In this document: piece after piece, positions 33,691 to 42,648 of the stretch
Numbering within the stretch: the stretch's first letter is position 1
How the letters are laid out: every line of letters begins with the position of its first letter
Assembly: GCA_034005165.1 (NCBI GenBank)
Contig: JAVEVE010000003.1
Span: forward strand, 62,001 to 126,000
Direction: 5' to 3'
Length of the DNA: 64,000 nt
Source of the DNA: UBA1573 sp034005165
GTDB lineage: Bacteria; Pseudomonadota; Alphaproteobacteria; Micavibrionales; Micavibrionaceae
Position numbers and translations under genes: made by a program
The notes under the pieces: generated by a model
Told to the model about the DNA's origin: nothing
Databases searched by the model: none
What the model saw: only the letters and a program-made list of their open reading frames with translations

Positions 33691-35292
33691 ATGAATAATT
33701 CCGACAGAACAGAATCCGCTAGCCTTCCGAAAGAAACAGCCCCTATTCTATTGGAATTGCTGGAAAAAATGCCTGAAAAATGCGTTCTGGTTGTCGGAGA
33801 CCTGATGCTTGACCGCTTTATCCGCGGCGATGTGAACCGGATTTCTCCGGAAAGTCCGATCCCAATCCTTCAGGCCAAACAGGAAAACCGCATGATCGGC
33901 GGTGCGGGCAATGTGTTATCCAACCTCCACGCTCTGAAATGCGGCTGCGAAATCATCGCCATCATCGGAGATGATCGCGAAGGCCAGATTGTCAAAGGTC
34001 TTGTGGAAGCCTCTGGAGCAAACGGAGACGGACTCGTTGTCCGCCCCGAAACTCCGACAACAATAAAAACTCGTTACCTCTCGGGACACCAACAATTGTT
34101 ACGAGTAGATCATGAAGTCACCGCCCCGATCTCCGCAGCACTCGAAGACAGGATTATTTTAAAACTGCAACAAAAGATTGCCGCCGCACAAGCCCTCGTC
34201 CTATCCGACTATGGCAAAGGTGTTTTGACAAGAAAAGTCATAGAAACGGCTATTTCTCTTGCACACAAGCACTCGATTCCTGTGCTTGTTGACCCGAAAG
34301 GATCGGACTACTCAAAATATAGAGGTGCAACATTGGTTACGCCAAACCGTAAGGAATTGGCAGAAGCTACAAACGGGGCGGCGACAGACACAGACAGCGA
34401 AGTCATCATAGCCGCAGAAAAGCTGATACAACAATCGGGGATATCTGCCGTCATAGCAACACGCTCCCAAGACGGTATGAGTATTATTGCACAAAAAGCT
34501 GACGGTACAGGCTTTGAACGTCCCTATCACTTGCGCACCCACGCCCGGGAGGTCTTTGACGTGTCTGGTGCTGGCGACACCGTTATTGCAACAATTGCTG
34601 CGGGTCTGGCTTGCGGCAGCACATTGCTCGATGCAACATCCCTTGCAAATATCGCCGGCGGTATCGTAGTCGGCAAGGTCGGCACAGCCCCGATTCGTGC
34701 ACAAGAATTGAAAGACGCCCTGACCGCAACAGGGCACGAGCTGGAAATAACCCCGTCAGGCGACTTTTCTGCACTAGACCGAGCAAGATGCGCGCCCGTG
34801 CTGAGCTGGGAAGAGGCACTGGAGGAGGTTAACCGTTGGCGCGCGCGCGGCCTGAAAGTAGGATTTACCAACGGCTGCTTTGATATTTTGCATGCAGGCC
34901 ATGTGAATTACCTGAATGACGCCCGCAACCAATGCGATCGTCTAGTTCTGGGTCTAAACACCGATCAATCGGTACGGCTGCTCAAAGGGCCAACCCGCCC
35001 TGTCAACTCCCAAGACTCACGCGCAACTGTTCTCGGGGCCTTGGGAGCAATTGATCTGGTTGTCTTTTTCGGTGCGGAAACATTGGAAGATGACTCGACA
35101 GCCAAAAAACTGATCCAGCATTTGAAGCCGGATATCTACTTTAAAGGCGCGGATTATACCCTCGACCGCATTCCGGAAGTGCCGATTGTTCTCTCCTATG
35201 GCGGAGAGGTTAAGCTGGTTAAACTGACCGAAGGCCACAGCACTACAAATATCATCAGCAAAATCAACGCCAATTCCGAAGCTGCCGAATAG
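33691..35292 (+). CDS. hldE: Bifunctional heptose 7-phosphate kinase / heptose 1-phosphate adenylyltransferase
   Basis: Makes ADP-heptose for the LPS inner core. The first 330 residues are a PfkB/ribokinase-type kinase (RISPESPIPILQ, substrate binding; DVSGAGDTVIATIAAG, catalytic and anion-hole motif). The last 170 residues are a nucleotidyltransferase with FTNGCFDILHAGHVNYL (HxGH) and later YFKGADYTLDRIPE. About 533 residues from the ATG at 33691, which fits the family better than the upstream frame starting at 33604. A TTGACA at 33590 could be a -35 box for a promoter that begins downstream of 33604. Confidence 0.95.
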   Translation: MNNSDRTESASLPKETAPILLELLEKMPEKCVLVVGDLMLDRFIRGDVNRISPESPIPILQAKQENRMIGGAGNVLSNLHALKCGCEIIAIIGDDREGQIVKGLVEASGANGDGLVVRPETPTTIKTRYLSGHQQLLRVDHEVTAPISAALEDRIILKLQQKIAAAQALVLSDYGKGVLTRKVIETAISLAHKHSIPVLVDPKGSDYSKYRGATLVTPNRKELAEATNGAATDTDSEVIIAAEKLIQQSGISAVIATRSQDGMSIIAQKADGTGFERPYHLRTHAREVFDVSGAGDTVIATIAAGLACGSTLLDATSLANIAGGIVVGKVGTAPIRAQELKDALTATGHELEITPSGDFSALDRARCAPVLSWEEALEEVNRWRARGLKVGFTNGCFDILHAGHVNYLNDARNQCDRLVLGLNTDQSVRLLKGPTRPVNSQDSRATVLGALGAIDLVVFFGAETLEDDSTAKKLIQHLKPDIYFKGADYTLDRIPEVPIVLSYGGEVKLVKLTEGHSTTNIISKINANSEAAE

Positions 35293-35314
35293 AACATTAC
35301 GAAAAAATACTTAT

Positions 35315-35338
35315 GGTCTTTGCGGAAACCCAAAGACC
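35315..35338 (+). terminator. Stem-loop after hldE
   Basis: An eight-base-pair stem GGTCTTTG / CAAAGACC with an 8-base loop, 23 bases past the hldE stop. The T-run is weak (TGTTAG), so it may terminate only partly. Confidence 0.5.
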
Positions 35339-35398
35339 TGTTAGACTACTGCCGTAATTCGATTTTCACTCGCCCGCCCCTGGTAAAAGAGGACTTCC

Positions 35399-36064
35399 AT
35401 GACACACCGTATTCTGACCGGACTGGTATTTTCCACATCACTACTGATGCTCACAGCCTGTGCGCCGAAATACCCGAACCAATGGATGCCAAAAGGCTAT
35501 TCCTATCAGGACGACACGCCGATCACTTCTCCGGCCCCAAGCTCCCCATGGCTTTCCGAAGCAGAAATCAAAAACACCGACAAGCTGGCTGACAACAACG
35601 CCGCATGGCAAGGTGCTGTTTTTGAACTGGTTGACGGACTTGGAACATCTCTTCCTGCGGACGGTACAGCCGTTTACGTAGCAGCAAAGGCTCCCGTAAC
35701 CAATCAGGATTTGGCACTAGATCATCATATTCGCCAAGCTATGATTCAAAAAGGCATCACCCTGACCACGACAAAAGGCATGGGAACGATACTTGAAATT
35801 GATGCAACGCCATTAACCAATAACGCAGCCCTAGCCAAGGCAAAAACGCTTCCGACATTTTCCTATGTTGAAGATATGGGACTGACAGGGATTTACCTGC
35901 TCGAAGGATCTGTCAAAGATGCCTCTGGTGCAACACTAGGTCAGTCGGCTTCAGTCGGTGTCTTCCCGCATGAAAAAGCAGAATATATGCGCTTGCCGGG
36001 TTATTCTCTCGCTCCGGTCGCAGGGGTAACAGCAGACCCCACCCCGATTTATGAACGCGACTAA
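35399..36064 (+). CDS. Lipoprotein of unknown function
   Basis: A 221-residue lipoprotein. The signal peptide ends in the lipobox LTAC, with the acylated cysteine at position 21. The mature part begins APKYPNQWMPKGYSY and has a helical/strand region around AVYVAAKAPVTNQDLALDHH, a pattern seen in small outer-membrane or periplasmic assembly lipoproteins. The family is not recognised. It lies before the cytochrome c maturation operon, about 87 bases ahead of resB, with a stem-loop between, so it is probably a separate transcript. Confidence 0.75.
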   Translation: MTHRILTGLVFSTSLLMLTACAPKYPNQWMPKGYSYQDDTPITSPAPSSPWLSEAEIKNTDKLADNNAAWQGAVFELVDGLGTSLPADGTAVYVAAKAPVTNQDLALDHHIRQAMIQKGITLTTTKGMGTILEIDATPLTNNAALAKAKTLPTFSYVEDMGLTGIYLLEGSVKDASGATLGQSASVGVFPHEKAEYMRLPGYSLAPVAGVTADPTPIYERD

Positions 36065-36077
36065 AAGCGCCCATATA

Positions 36078-36104
36078 ATTGTTCCCGAAAAGGACAATAA
36101 TTTT
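36078..36104 (+). terminator. Terminator of the lipoprotein gene
   Basis: A seven-base-pair stem ATTGTTC / GGACAAT (one G-T pair) with a 7-base loop, then AATTTTTG. It lies 14 bases past the lipoprotein stop. Confidence 0.5.
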
Positions 36105-36150
36105 TGAGTTAGGCCTTTGAAAAGATTGCGATATGGGCTAAATAAAGCTC

Positions 36151-37308
36151 ATGCAATCGTACCTCGCCTCATTCCTGAAAAACGGCTTGAAATTGGGCCA
36201 AAGACTGGCCAGACCGGATATATTATTCTGGGTTCTGCCGCTTATGATGGCCTTACTGGTTTTGGGAACTATCGCTCAAAAAAATATCGGGCTCTATGCA
36301 GCACAGGAAAACTACTTCGGATCATTTTTTACAATGGTCGGTCCTGTGCCGATTCCTGCCGGACTAGCCATTATGGGGGTTTTTCTGGTCAACCTGCTGT
36401 GCAAGTTCCTGTTCCGTAGCGATTGGTCATGGGCAAAATCGGGAACAATCATTTCGCACTTCGGCGTTTTATTGCTGGTATTTGGTGGCACCATGACAGC
36501 CCTTACATCGCAAGAAGGATTTCTGATGGTCGGACAAGGCGACCAGAATAACATCGTTGAGGATTATCACAGCCGCAATCTGGTTGTATATGATGCGAAC
36601 AAAAACGCACTGGTCACAGTTCCACACGAACACATCCACGATGGTATGACAGTATCAATTCCAGCATCCGCAATTTCGCTGACCATCGACAAATATTGCT
36701 TTAACTGTAGCATCTCTATGCGCCCACAAAACGAGCAAGAAGGCTGGCACAGTCCGGGCAGCCGCATGATGCTCAACAAGGCTCCAGCCGATCCGCAAGA
36801 CGAAAAAAACCTGACAGGGATTGAATTCACATTAAAAGGCGCCAAAGATAGCGATATCAACGGCAAATATCTAACATTCGTAGGATTCCCAAAGCCTCCC
36901 ACGCTCGACATTGATGATAATCATACACTGACCATTGCAATGGAACGTGCAAAACGCCCCTTACCCTTCTCCGTAAAGCTGGAACGTTTTGAGCGCGACT
37001 TGCACCCGGGGACAGATATGGCCAGCGCCTTTACGTCCTGGATTGAAATTATAGACCCAGAGACCGGCAACAACTTTCCTGCCAAAATCGAAATGAATGA
37101 ACCCCTGCGCTATCGCGGATTCACACTTTATCAATCCTCTTTTGACCTGAATGGGGAGAAACCATATACAATTCTGGCCATCGTTGATAATAAAGGCCGC
37201 CTCTTCCCCTATATCGCAAGTATTCTGATTGCATTGGGGTTAATCCTTCATCTGGGCATCCGTATCACCTCCCAACGCCTTGCCAAGAAAAAAGAGACCG
37301 CAGCATGA
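36151..37308 (+). CDS. resB: Cytochrome c biogenesis protein, ResB type (System II)
   Basis: A 385-residue ResB/Ccs1-type protein, half of the System II haem transfer complex. Membrane spans lie near residues 25-45 and 70-90 (PAGLAIMGVFLVNLLCKFLF), and another follows GTIISHFGVLLLVFGGTMTA. A large periplasmic domain reaches residue 345 with a Cys pair (YCFNCSIS), and a final span comes near 355-375. The sequence MNEPLRYRGFTLYQSSF is the typical ResB signature. Its ATGA overlaps the start of the ccsA gene by four bases. System II is unusual in Alphaproteobacteria, which mostly use the Ccm (System I) genes. Confidence 0.9.
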   Translation: MQSYLASFLKNGLKLGQRLARPDILFWVLPLMMALLVLGTIAQKNIGLYAAQENYFGSFFTMVGPVPIPAGLAIMGVFLVNLLCKFLFRSDWSWAKSGTIISHFGVLLLVFGGTMTALTSQEGFLMVGQGDQNNIVEDYHSRNLVVYDANKNALVTVPHEHIHDGMTVSIPASAISLTIDKYCFNCSISMRPQNEQEGWHSPGSRMMLNKAPADPQDEKNLTGIEFTLKGAKDSDINGKYLTFVGFPKPPTLDIDDNHTLTIAMERAKRPLPFSVKLERFERDLHPGTDMASAFTSWIEIIDPETGNNFPAKIEMNEPLRYRGFTLYQSSFDLNGEKPYTILAIVDNKGRLFPYIASILIALGLILHLGIRITSQRLAKKKETAA

Positions 37309-39143
37309 GACCTTTTTTTCTCTCTTTCCTGATCCTTCTGATTGGACTGAGCTGTACGATACAAGCTCATGCTGATGACAAGACACTTCCCGTAGATAAA
37401 TTTAAATTACTGCCCATTCTGCAAGACGGCCGCCTGAAACCACTCGATACATTCGCACGCTCAGAACTGGTCCGTTTTTCAGGAAAACACACCTTCGAAG
37501 GGCAAGACGCCTCCGTCTGGCTGGCACGCACGATCTTTGATCCAGCAACAGCCAGCGAAGATAAAATATTCAAAATAGATAATGCAGATGTCCGTCACCT
37601 GATGGGACTGGAAGAGCGGAAGAAGCCGCTCTACGCATTTACTGAATTAACAGCCGGATTGCAAAAGACGTTCCCGACTGTCGAGCAATTGATTGAACAG
37701 CCGAAACAAAATCTTTCGACAGAACAGACCGCCCTGCTAACTGTTCATGAAAATGCGCTACAATACACCCAACTGCTGCGCTCTATGTCACTTCTCTTAC
37801 CGCTGAATGTCGATCTGCCGTCCGAATTTGACGACCACAAAGAAACAACAACCTATCTGGACTTAAAAAAACACGCCATCGAGATCGAGGATAGTATTCG
37901 GACCATCATCGACAAAAGAGGAAATGATCCAGAAAAATATTCTGCCGCAGAACAACGTATCGCCATTCTAGGCCTCCAGATTCGGACAATTGAATCAGCA
38001 GCCCAAGGAAACAACCTTTTGCGTGTTATTCCTTCCCCGCTCGAAGCCGGAGATTATCTAGCCCCTTGGGATTTGGTCGGATCAGGACAAGCAACTTGGG
38101 ACTCGGTTCCACAAATTGCTCTGTGGGAAAAACTGGCGAATAGCTGGCGTGATGGAAAATCAGAAGACTGGGACAACACCCTCTCTGGGTTGCTCGCCCT
38201 GAGCAAGACTGATACAAGACCGGAAATTTTCTATAACAAAATTGCCCCTTTCCAAAGCGCCCTGATCTTTTATGCGCTATCTTTCCTGTTTGCACTCGCT
38301 TCAATGACCTTCAACGGGCGTAAAAGCCTGACACTTCTCTCTGCTCTGACAGCTTTAATAGCTCTGACCCTTCAAACATCTGGCCTGACCGCCCGCATCA
38401 TTATTCTGGAACGTCCACCTGTCGGAACACTTTACGAGTCGATTCTCTTCGTGGGGACAATTGCACCTCTCTTCGCATTGCTCATGGAATTGCGATTGAA
38501 GAATATTTTGGGGCTGCTGTCTGCATCCTTTATGGGCATGATGGTAGGATTATTGGCGATGTCAATGGCAGATGAAGGAGACAATATGAAAGTCCTGACG
38601 GCCGTTCTCAATACCCAATTCTGGCTGACAACTCATGTTCTATGCATCTCTATCGGCTATGGCTGGTGTCTGGTCACTTCAGTTATTGCTCACCTGATTT
38701 TATTGGCACAAGCAACCAATCGCATCACGCAAGACGCAGTAAAAAAACTTTTGCATTCCCAGTCAACGCTAGCCTTGACGGCACTCCTCTTTACGGCAAC
38801 AGGAACAATCCTCGGCGGAATTTGGGCAGACCAGTCATGGGGCCGCTTCTGGGGATGGGACCCAAAAGAAAACGGGGCACTTTTAATTGTTCTGTGGCTT
38901 GTCTGGATCATTCACGGGAAGATAGCAGGCCAGTTTACAAACCTGCAAGTCACAATGGGCTATGCCTTCCTTTCTGTCATCGTTGGCACAGCATGGATTG
39001 GTGTCAATCTCTTGGGTGTAGGGCTGCACTCGTACGGTTTTACCGAAGGATTATTTGTAGGGCTAGGCATCTTTACCTTGGTTGAAATGGGACTAATAGG
39101 TGCTCTTGCTTTCGCCATCACAAAACATCGGAGTGCGGCATGA
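37305..39143 (+). CDS. ccsA: Cytochrome c biogenesis protein CcsA/ResC, large form
   Basis: A 612-residue haem-handling membrane protein. Residues 1-24 are a signal peptide or first span. A periplasmic domain of about 300 residues follows, beginning KLLPILQDGRLKPLDTFARS, a type seen in the long CcsA proteins of Bacteroidota-like lineages. The C-terminal part has about eight spans and the tryptophan-rich haem motif WGRFWGWDPKENGALL, with flanking conserved histidines (TTHVLCISIGYG, VGLHSYGFTEG). With ResB it exports haem and attaches it to apocytochrome c. It overlaps both neighbours by four bases. A plain ResC is about 400 residues, so the N-terminal domain is an extra. Confidence 0.9.
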   Translation: MRPFFLSFLILLIGLSCTIQAHADDKTLPVDKFKLLPILQDGRLKPLDTFARSELVRFSGKHTFEGQDASVWLARTIFDPATASEDKIFKIDNADVRHLMGLEERKKPLYAFTELTAGLQKTFPTVEQLIEQPKQNLSTEQTALLTVHENALQYTQLLRSMSLLLPLNVDLPSEFDDHKETTTYLDLKKHAIEIEDSIRTIIDKRGNDPEKYSAAEQRIAILGLQIRTIESAAQGNNLLRVIPSPLEAGDYLAPWDLVGSGQATWDSVPQIALWEKLANSWRDGKSEDWDNTLSGLLALSKTDTRPEIFYNKIAPFQSALIFYALSFLFALASMTFNGRKSLTLLSALTALIALTLQTSGLTARIIILERPPVGTLYESILFVGTIAPLFALLMELRLKNILGLLSASFMGMMVGLLAMSMADEGDNMKVLTAVLNTQFWLTTHVLCISIGYGWCLVTSVIAHLILLAQATNRITQDAVKKLLHSQSTLALTALLFTATGTILGGIWADQSWGRFWGWDPKENGALLIVLWLVWIIHGKIAGQFTNLQVTMGYAFLSVIVGTAWIGVNLLGVGLHSYGFTEGLFVGLGIFTLVEMGLIGALAFAITKHRSAA

Positions 39144-39703
39144 AAAATGCATCAATCCTGATTGTTTTTATTCTTCTGGGAGCAGGTCTGACGCTCTGGT
39201 ACGATCAGGACACTACTCCGGACAATATCTCTGCAAAAGAAATAGTGACGGAAAAAAATATGCAAGCCGTCCCCGATTTCACGATCTCCACATTGGATGG
39301 AAAATCCCTGACTCTAGGAAGTTTGAAGGGGCGCATTGTCGTCCTGAACTTCTGGGCGACATGGTGTGCCCCATGTGTTGTAGAATTCCCGAAACTGGTT
39401 GCTCTTGCGCATGCCAATCCGGATATCTCTATGATCCTTCTATCAAGCGACACCAACACCGAAGCCATTGACAGATTTCTGGATAAACAAACAGATGAAA
39501 CCAAGACCTATTTAAAAGATCCGGATATTGCGATTGCACGCGACGATAAACGCAAGATCACAGCAGACCTGTTTATGACCTACAAGCTTCCAGAAACCCT
39601 TATCATTAACAAAAAGGGTGAGCTTGCACATAAGATTGTCGGGGATACAGACTGGCAGGGCGATGAAATCAGGACTCTCCTCGAGAGTCTTCGTGAGAAG
39701 TAA
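39140..39703 (+). CDS. TlpA/ResA-like membrane-anchored thiol-disulfide oxidoreductase
   Basis: A 187-residue protein with an uncleaved N-terminal membrane anchor (ILIVFILLGAGLTLW) and a thioredoxin fold in the periplasm. The redox motif is FWATWCAPCVVEFPKL (WCAPC), and the cis-Pro region is FMTYKLPETLIINKKGELA. It would keep the CXXCH cysteines of apocytochrome c reduced for haem attachment, as ResA does. It starts inside the ccsA stop (four-base overlap), so it belongs to the same operon. Its end overlaps the convergent ccoS gene by 35 bases. Confidence 0.9.
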   Translation: MKNASILIVFILLGAGLTLWYDQDTTPDNISAKEIVTEKNMQAVPDFTISTLDGKSLTLGSLKGRIVVLNFWATWCAPCVVEFPKLVALAHANPDISMILLSSDTNTEAIDRFLDKQTDETKTYLKDPDIAIARDDKRKITADLFMTYKLPETLIINKKGELAHKIVGDTDWQGDEIRTLLESLREK

Positions 39704-39881
39704 GTTCGACAGAATCCTTATGCCCCTTTGGTAAAGACACGGCATCATCCTCAATCAGAATACGCTGCGCAGCACCTTCCAAGTCATCATACTGTCCGGT
39801 CTTGATCGACCAGATAAAAAATACCAGACCGACAAGCCCCAGCACCAACGCCAACGGAATAAGAAATTCTAAAACATCCAT
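39669..39881 (-). CDS. ccoS: cbb3 oxidase assembly protein CcoS
   Basis: A 70-residue CcoS. It has one transmembrane helix near the N-terminus (LIPLALVLGLVGLVFFIWSI) followed by KTGQYDDLEGAAQRIL, the hallmark of the family. CcoS is needed for haem and copper insertion into CcoN. It is the last gene of the cbb3 cluster on the minus strand, 18 bases after ccoI, and its 3' end runs 35 bases into the convergent TlpA-like gene. Confidence 0.92.
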   Translation of the reverse strand: MDVLEFLIPLALVLGLVGLVFFIWSIKTGQYDDLEGAAQRILIEDDAVSLPKGHKDSVELTSHEDSRGES

Positions 39882-39898
39882 AACGGAAATATGGCCCT

Positions 39899-42127
39899 CT
39901 ACTTCATCCGCGTCAAGCGGAAGGAATTCGCAATAACAATCAAGGAAGATCCGGACATGGCAATTGCGGCCACCAACGGACTAGCCAATCCTGCCACAGC
40001 CACGGGGACGGCGATCGCATTATAGGCAACCGCCAGAATAAAATTCTCGCGAACCAGTTTGTTGGAAATTTTTGCTGTTTTATAGGCTTCAATCACTGCC
40101 CCCAGCTCTTCTCCCATAAAGACAATATCGGCTGCATTTTGAGTCATATCAATTGCAGATGACGGAGAGATTGATACATTCGCCCCGGCAATAGTCGGCG
40201 CATCATTCAAGCCGTCACCCACCATTGCGACTTTGTGTCCGTCTTTACACAAAATTTCCATACGGGAATATTTATCAACCGGCGACATATCCCCGCGCAC
40301 ATCTTCAATACCAAGCTCTTCAGCTACCAGACGCGCCACAGATTCCCTGTCTCCGGAAATTAAAACAGGACGAATATGCATGGCTTTCAGTCGGGCAATA
40401 GTCTCTTTAGCATCAGAACGTAACCTGTCTTCAAAAATGAAACACGCGACAGGCGCACCGTCTATTTCCATCCAGATTTCTTGCGCTGTATGGCTAACTG
40501 CCGACTTATCACCACACCAAGCACATGAGCCGATACGGACACGCTTATTCTCGTAAAAAGCCTCAAGCCCTTGACCGGGATACTCTTTAACCGAACCGAC
40601 ATCAATCATCTCGGTCCCGTAAAGAGCCTCATATCCTTTAACAAGAGCCTGTGACAAAGGATGAAAACTGAATACCGCAATGGACGCTGCCACCTGAAAA
40701 TGGTCTTTCGCGATAACATCCCCGTTCACCAGACTGGGCTTACCGACAGTCAAGGTTCCAGTCTTATCGAGCAGGATAGTATCAATTTCGGCAAGACGCT
40801 CCAAGGCATCTCCTGATTTAACCAGAATATGCTTTTTCATCAAACGCCCCGTTGCCAAAACTTGGACAACTGGAACGGCTAACCCCAGAGCGCACGGGCA
40901 GGTAATAATAAGAACCGTCACCGCCACCAGAATGGCATGGGGAATATCCACACCACCGAAAATCCACCACCCCAGAAAAGTCGCCGCCGCCAGCGTATGC
41001 ACAGCAGGCGTATAAAATCTGGCCGCCCGATCTGCCAAACGGACATATCGGGCTTGCCCTTGTTCTGCCTTCTCCATGAGGCGCACAATATCGGAAAGCA
41101 ACGAGTCATTTGCAGCAGACCTGACTCTGAGCTTCAATGCTGCAGATAAATTGGTAGTTCCCGCAAAAACTTGATCGTCAACCTTGACGGCGCGCGGCAA
41201 AGTTTCCCCCGTCACGAGGGAGGTATCAATTTCCGATGTCCCGTCAATCACAATCGAATCCGCAGGAATACGTTGCCCCATGGGCACCAGAACAATCATG
41301 CCCTCTTTCAGGTCACGGATCGGTACGCTCTTTTGTGTTCCGTCCTCTTGCAATAACATCGCCGTTCCGGACATCATCGCCAACAAATCAGAAGCTGCCC
41401 CCCTGGCTTTTCTACGAGCGCGGAAATCCAGATACCGACCGATCAATAAAAAGAACAGCAGCATGACGGCAGAGTCGAAATAAGCATCTTCGCCATGGGT
41501 GGCAACTTGCCATAAACTGACCAACACCGCACCGATCACGCCAAGGGAAATTGGTACATCCATATTGGCGTGCCCTTGCTTCAAAACCGACCATGCAGAC
41601 CGGAAAAAGGGCTGTCCGGCATAATAAACGCTAGGAATTGCAATCAGCGCTGAGATCCAGTGCATCAAGTCCCGTGTTCCGATTCCCATTACTTCGATTG
41701 TCGATGACCACAAAGCAACAGAGATCATCATAATATTTCCGGCTGCGAATGCAGCAACCCCAAGGCATAATTGTAATTGGCGCTCTTCCTCATCGCTCTC
41801 GGCCTCGATAGCCTTAGGATCATATGCACGCACGGCATATCCCTGATCTGACACAGCATGAGCCACATCATTGGCAAATTCAGGATTTTCTCCACGCCAC
41901 TCGACACGCAATCTCTTGGTCGAAAAATTCAAGCGGACATAAGAAACAGGCCGAAGATGGGAAACAGCGGATTCAACCTTCTGGATGCAAGCTGCACAAT
42001 GAACACCATCTACCATCAAAGTGGCAGCATAAGCCCCCTCTTCAGTAACCTCGACATAGGCTGAAAGGTCTTGTTGCTGTTGTGCCGATTGCGCCGCTTG
42101 CGCTGATTGGTATTGCTCTGAAGACAT
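39899..42127 (-). CDS. ccoI: Copper-exporting P-type ATPase for cbb3 oxidase assembly
   Basis: A 742-residue heavy-metal P1B ATPase. An N-terminal metal-binding domain has GVHCAACIQKVE (Cys44, Cys47). About eight membrane spans follow, including the metal-site CPCALGLAVP. The phosphorylation motif DKTGTLT and the hinge GDGLNDAPTIAGANVSI are intact. Its place between ccoH and ccoS identifies it as CcoI/FixI, which delivers copper for the CcoN active site, rather than a general CopA. The first 20 residues are Gln/Ala/Ser-rich and unusual. Confidence 0.93.
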   Translation of the reverse strand: MSSEQYQSAQAAQSAQQQQDLSAYVEVTEEGAYAATLMVDGVHCAACIQKVESAVSHLRPVSYVRLNFSTKRLRVEWRGENPEFANDVAHAVSDQGYAVRAYDPKAIEAESDEEERQLQLCLGVAAFAAGNIMMISVALWSSTIEVMGIGTRDLMHWISALIAIPSVYYAGQPFFRSAWSVLKQGHANMDVPISLGVIGAVLVSLWQVATHGEDAYFDSAVMLLFFLLIGRYLDFRARRKARGAASDLLAMMSGTAMLLQEDGTQKSVPIRDLKEGMIVLVPMGQRIPADSIVIDGTSEIDTSLVTGETLPRAVKVDDQVFAGTTNLSAALKLRVRSAANDSLLSDIVRLMEKAEQGQARYVRLADRAARFYTPAVHTLAAATFLGWWIFGGVDIPHAILVAVTVLIITCPCALGLAVPVVQVLATGRLMKKHILVKSGDALERLAEIDTILLDKTGTLTVGKPSLVNGDVIAKDHFQVAASIAVFSFHPLSQALVKGYEALYGTEMIDVGSVKEYPGQGLEAFYENKRVRIGSCAWCGDKSAVSHTAQEIWMEIDGAPVACFIFEDRLRSDAKETIARLKAMHIRPVLISGDRESVARLVAEELGIEDVRGDMSPVDKYSRMEILCKDGHKVAMVGDGLNDAPTIAGANVSISPSSAIDMTQNAADIVFMGEELGAVIEAYKTAKISNKLVRENFILAVAYNAIAVPVAVAGLASPLVAAIAMSGSSLIVIANSFRLTRMK

Positions 42128-42154
42128 AAGTGTAAGAATAGGTCCCGATCCGCT

Positions 42155-42637
42155 CTATTCAATATTCAGGGACATGAAATCGTGAAAGTCGCGATCTCCT
42201 TCGGATGTCACATCAATATGTGCATCCCAATTCCCTTTCAAAGGTGGGTAGAAATCGGCTTCATATATGCCGGCACGCCCCTCATTAAGGGAAATCTCGA
42301 AATCATATCCGGCTTGAACAGGGCGGACCATACGCACCAGAATAGTTTTTCCGGAAAGAGGATGGCCATCCTTGTCCAACAACCTATAGGAAATGCGTCC
42401 GCTGGAATAAGACGCCGTCAAGGTGCCGACCCAGCCTAATTCTTTTTGATATCTGGCTTGCTCTAGTGTCTCGTTATAATTGATACCGCGCTGGTAATAA
42501 TCCTTGGTCACAACGCCCGGATTGGACTTCAAAGCCAAAGTAATAAACACAGCATTCACAGCCATAATCACGCCGAAAAAACCAACCACAACGATCAGAA
42601 ACTTCTTTCCTGTAAAAAGACGAACGGTATCCTGCAT
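42155..42637 (-). CDS. ccoH: cbb3 oxidase assembly protein CcoH/FixH
   Basis: A 160-residue FixH/CcoH. One N-terminal membrane span (FLIVVVGFFGVIMAVNAVFI) is followed by the signature NPGVVTKDYYQRGINYNET and a periplasmic beta-sandwich. It stabilises the cbb3 complex during assembly. The start is the ATG at 42637 because GGAGG stands 6 bases ahead; the frame also opens at the GTG inside that ribosome site. It follows ccoG directly. Confidence 0.93.
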   Translation of the reverse strand: MQDTVRLFTGKKFLIVVVGFFGVIMAVNAVFITLALKSNPGVVTKDYYQRGINYNETLEQARYQKELGWVGTLTASYSSGRISYRLLDKDGHPLSGKTILVRMVRPVQAGYDFEISLNEGRAGIYEADFYPPLKGNWDAHIDVTSEGDRDFHDFMSLNIE

Positions 42638-42648
42638 AAAGGCCTCCA

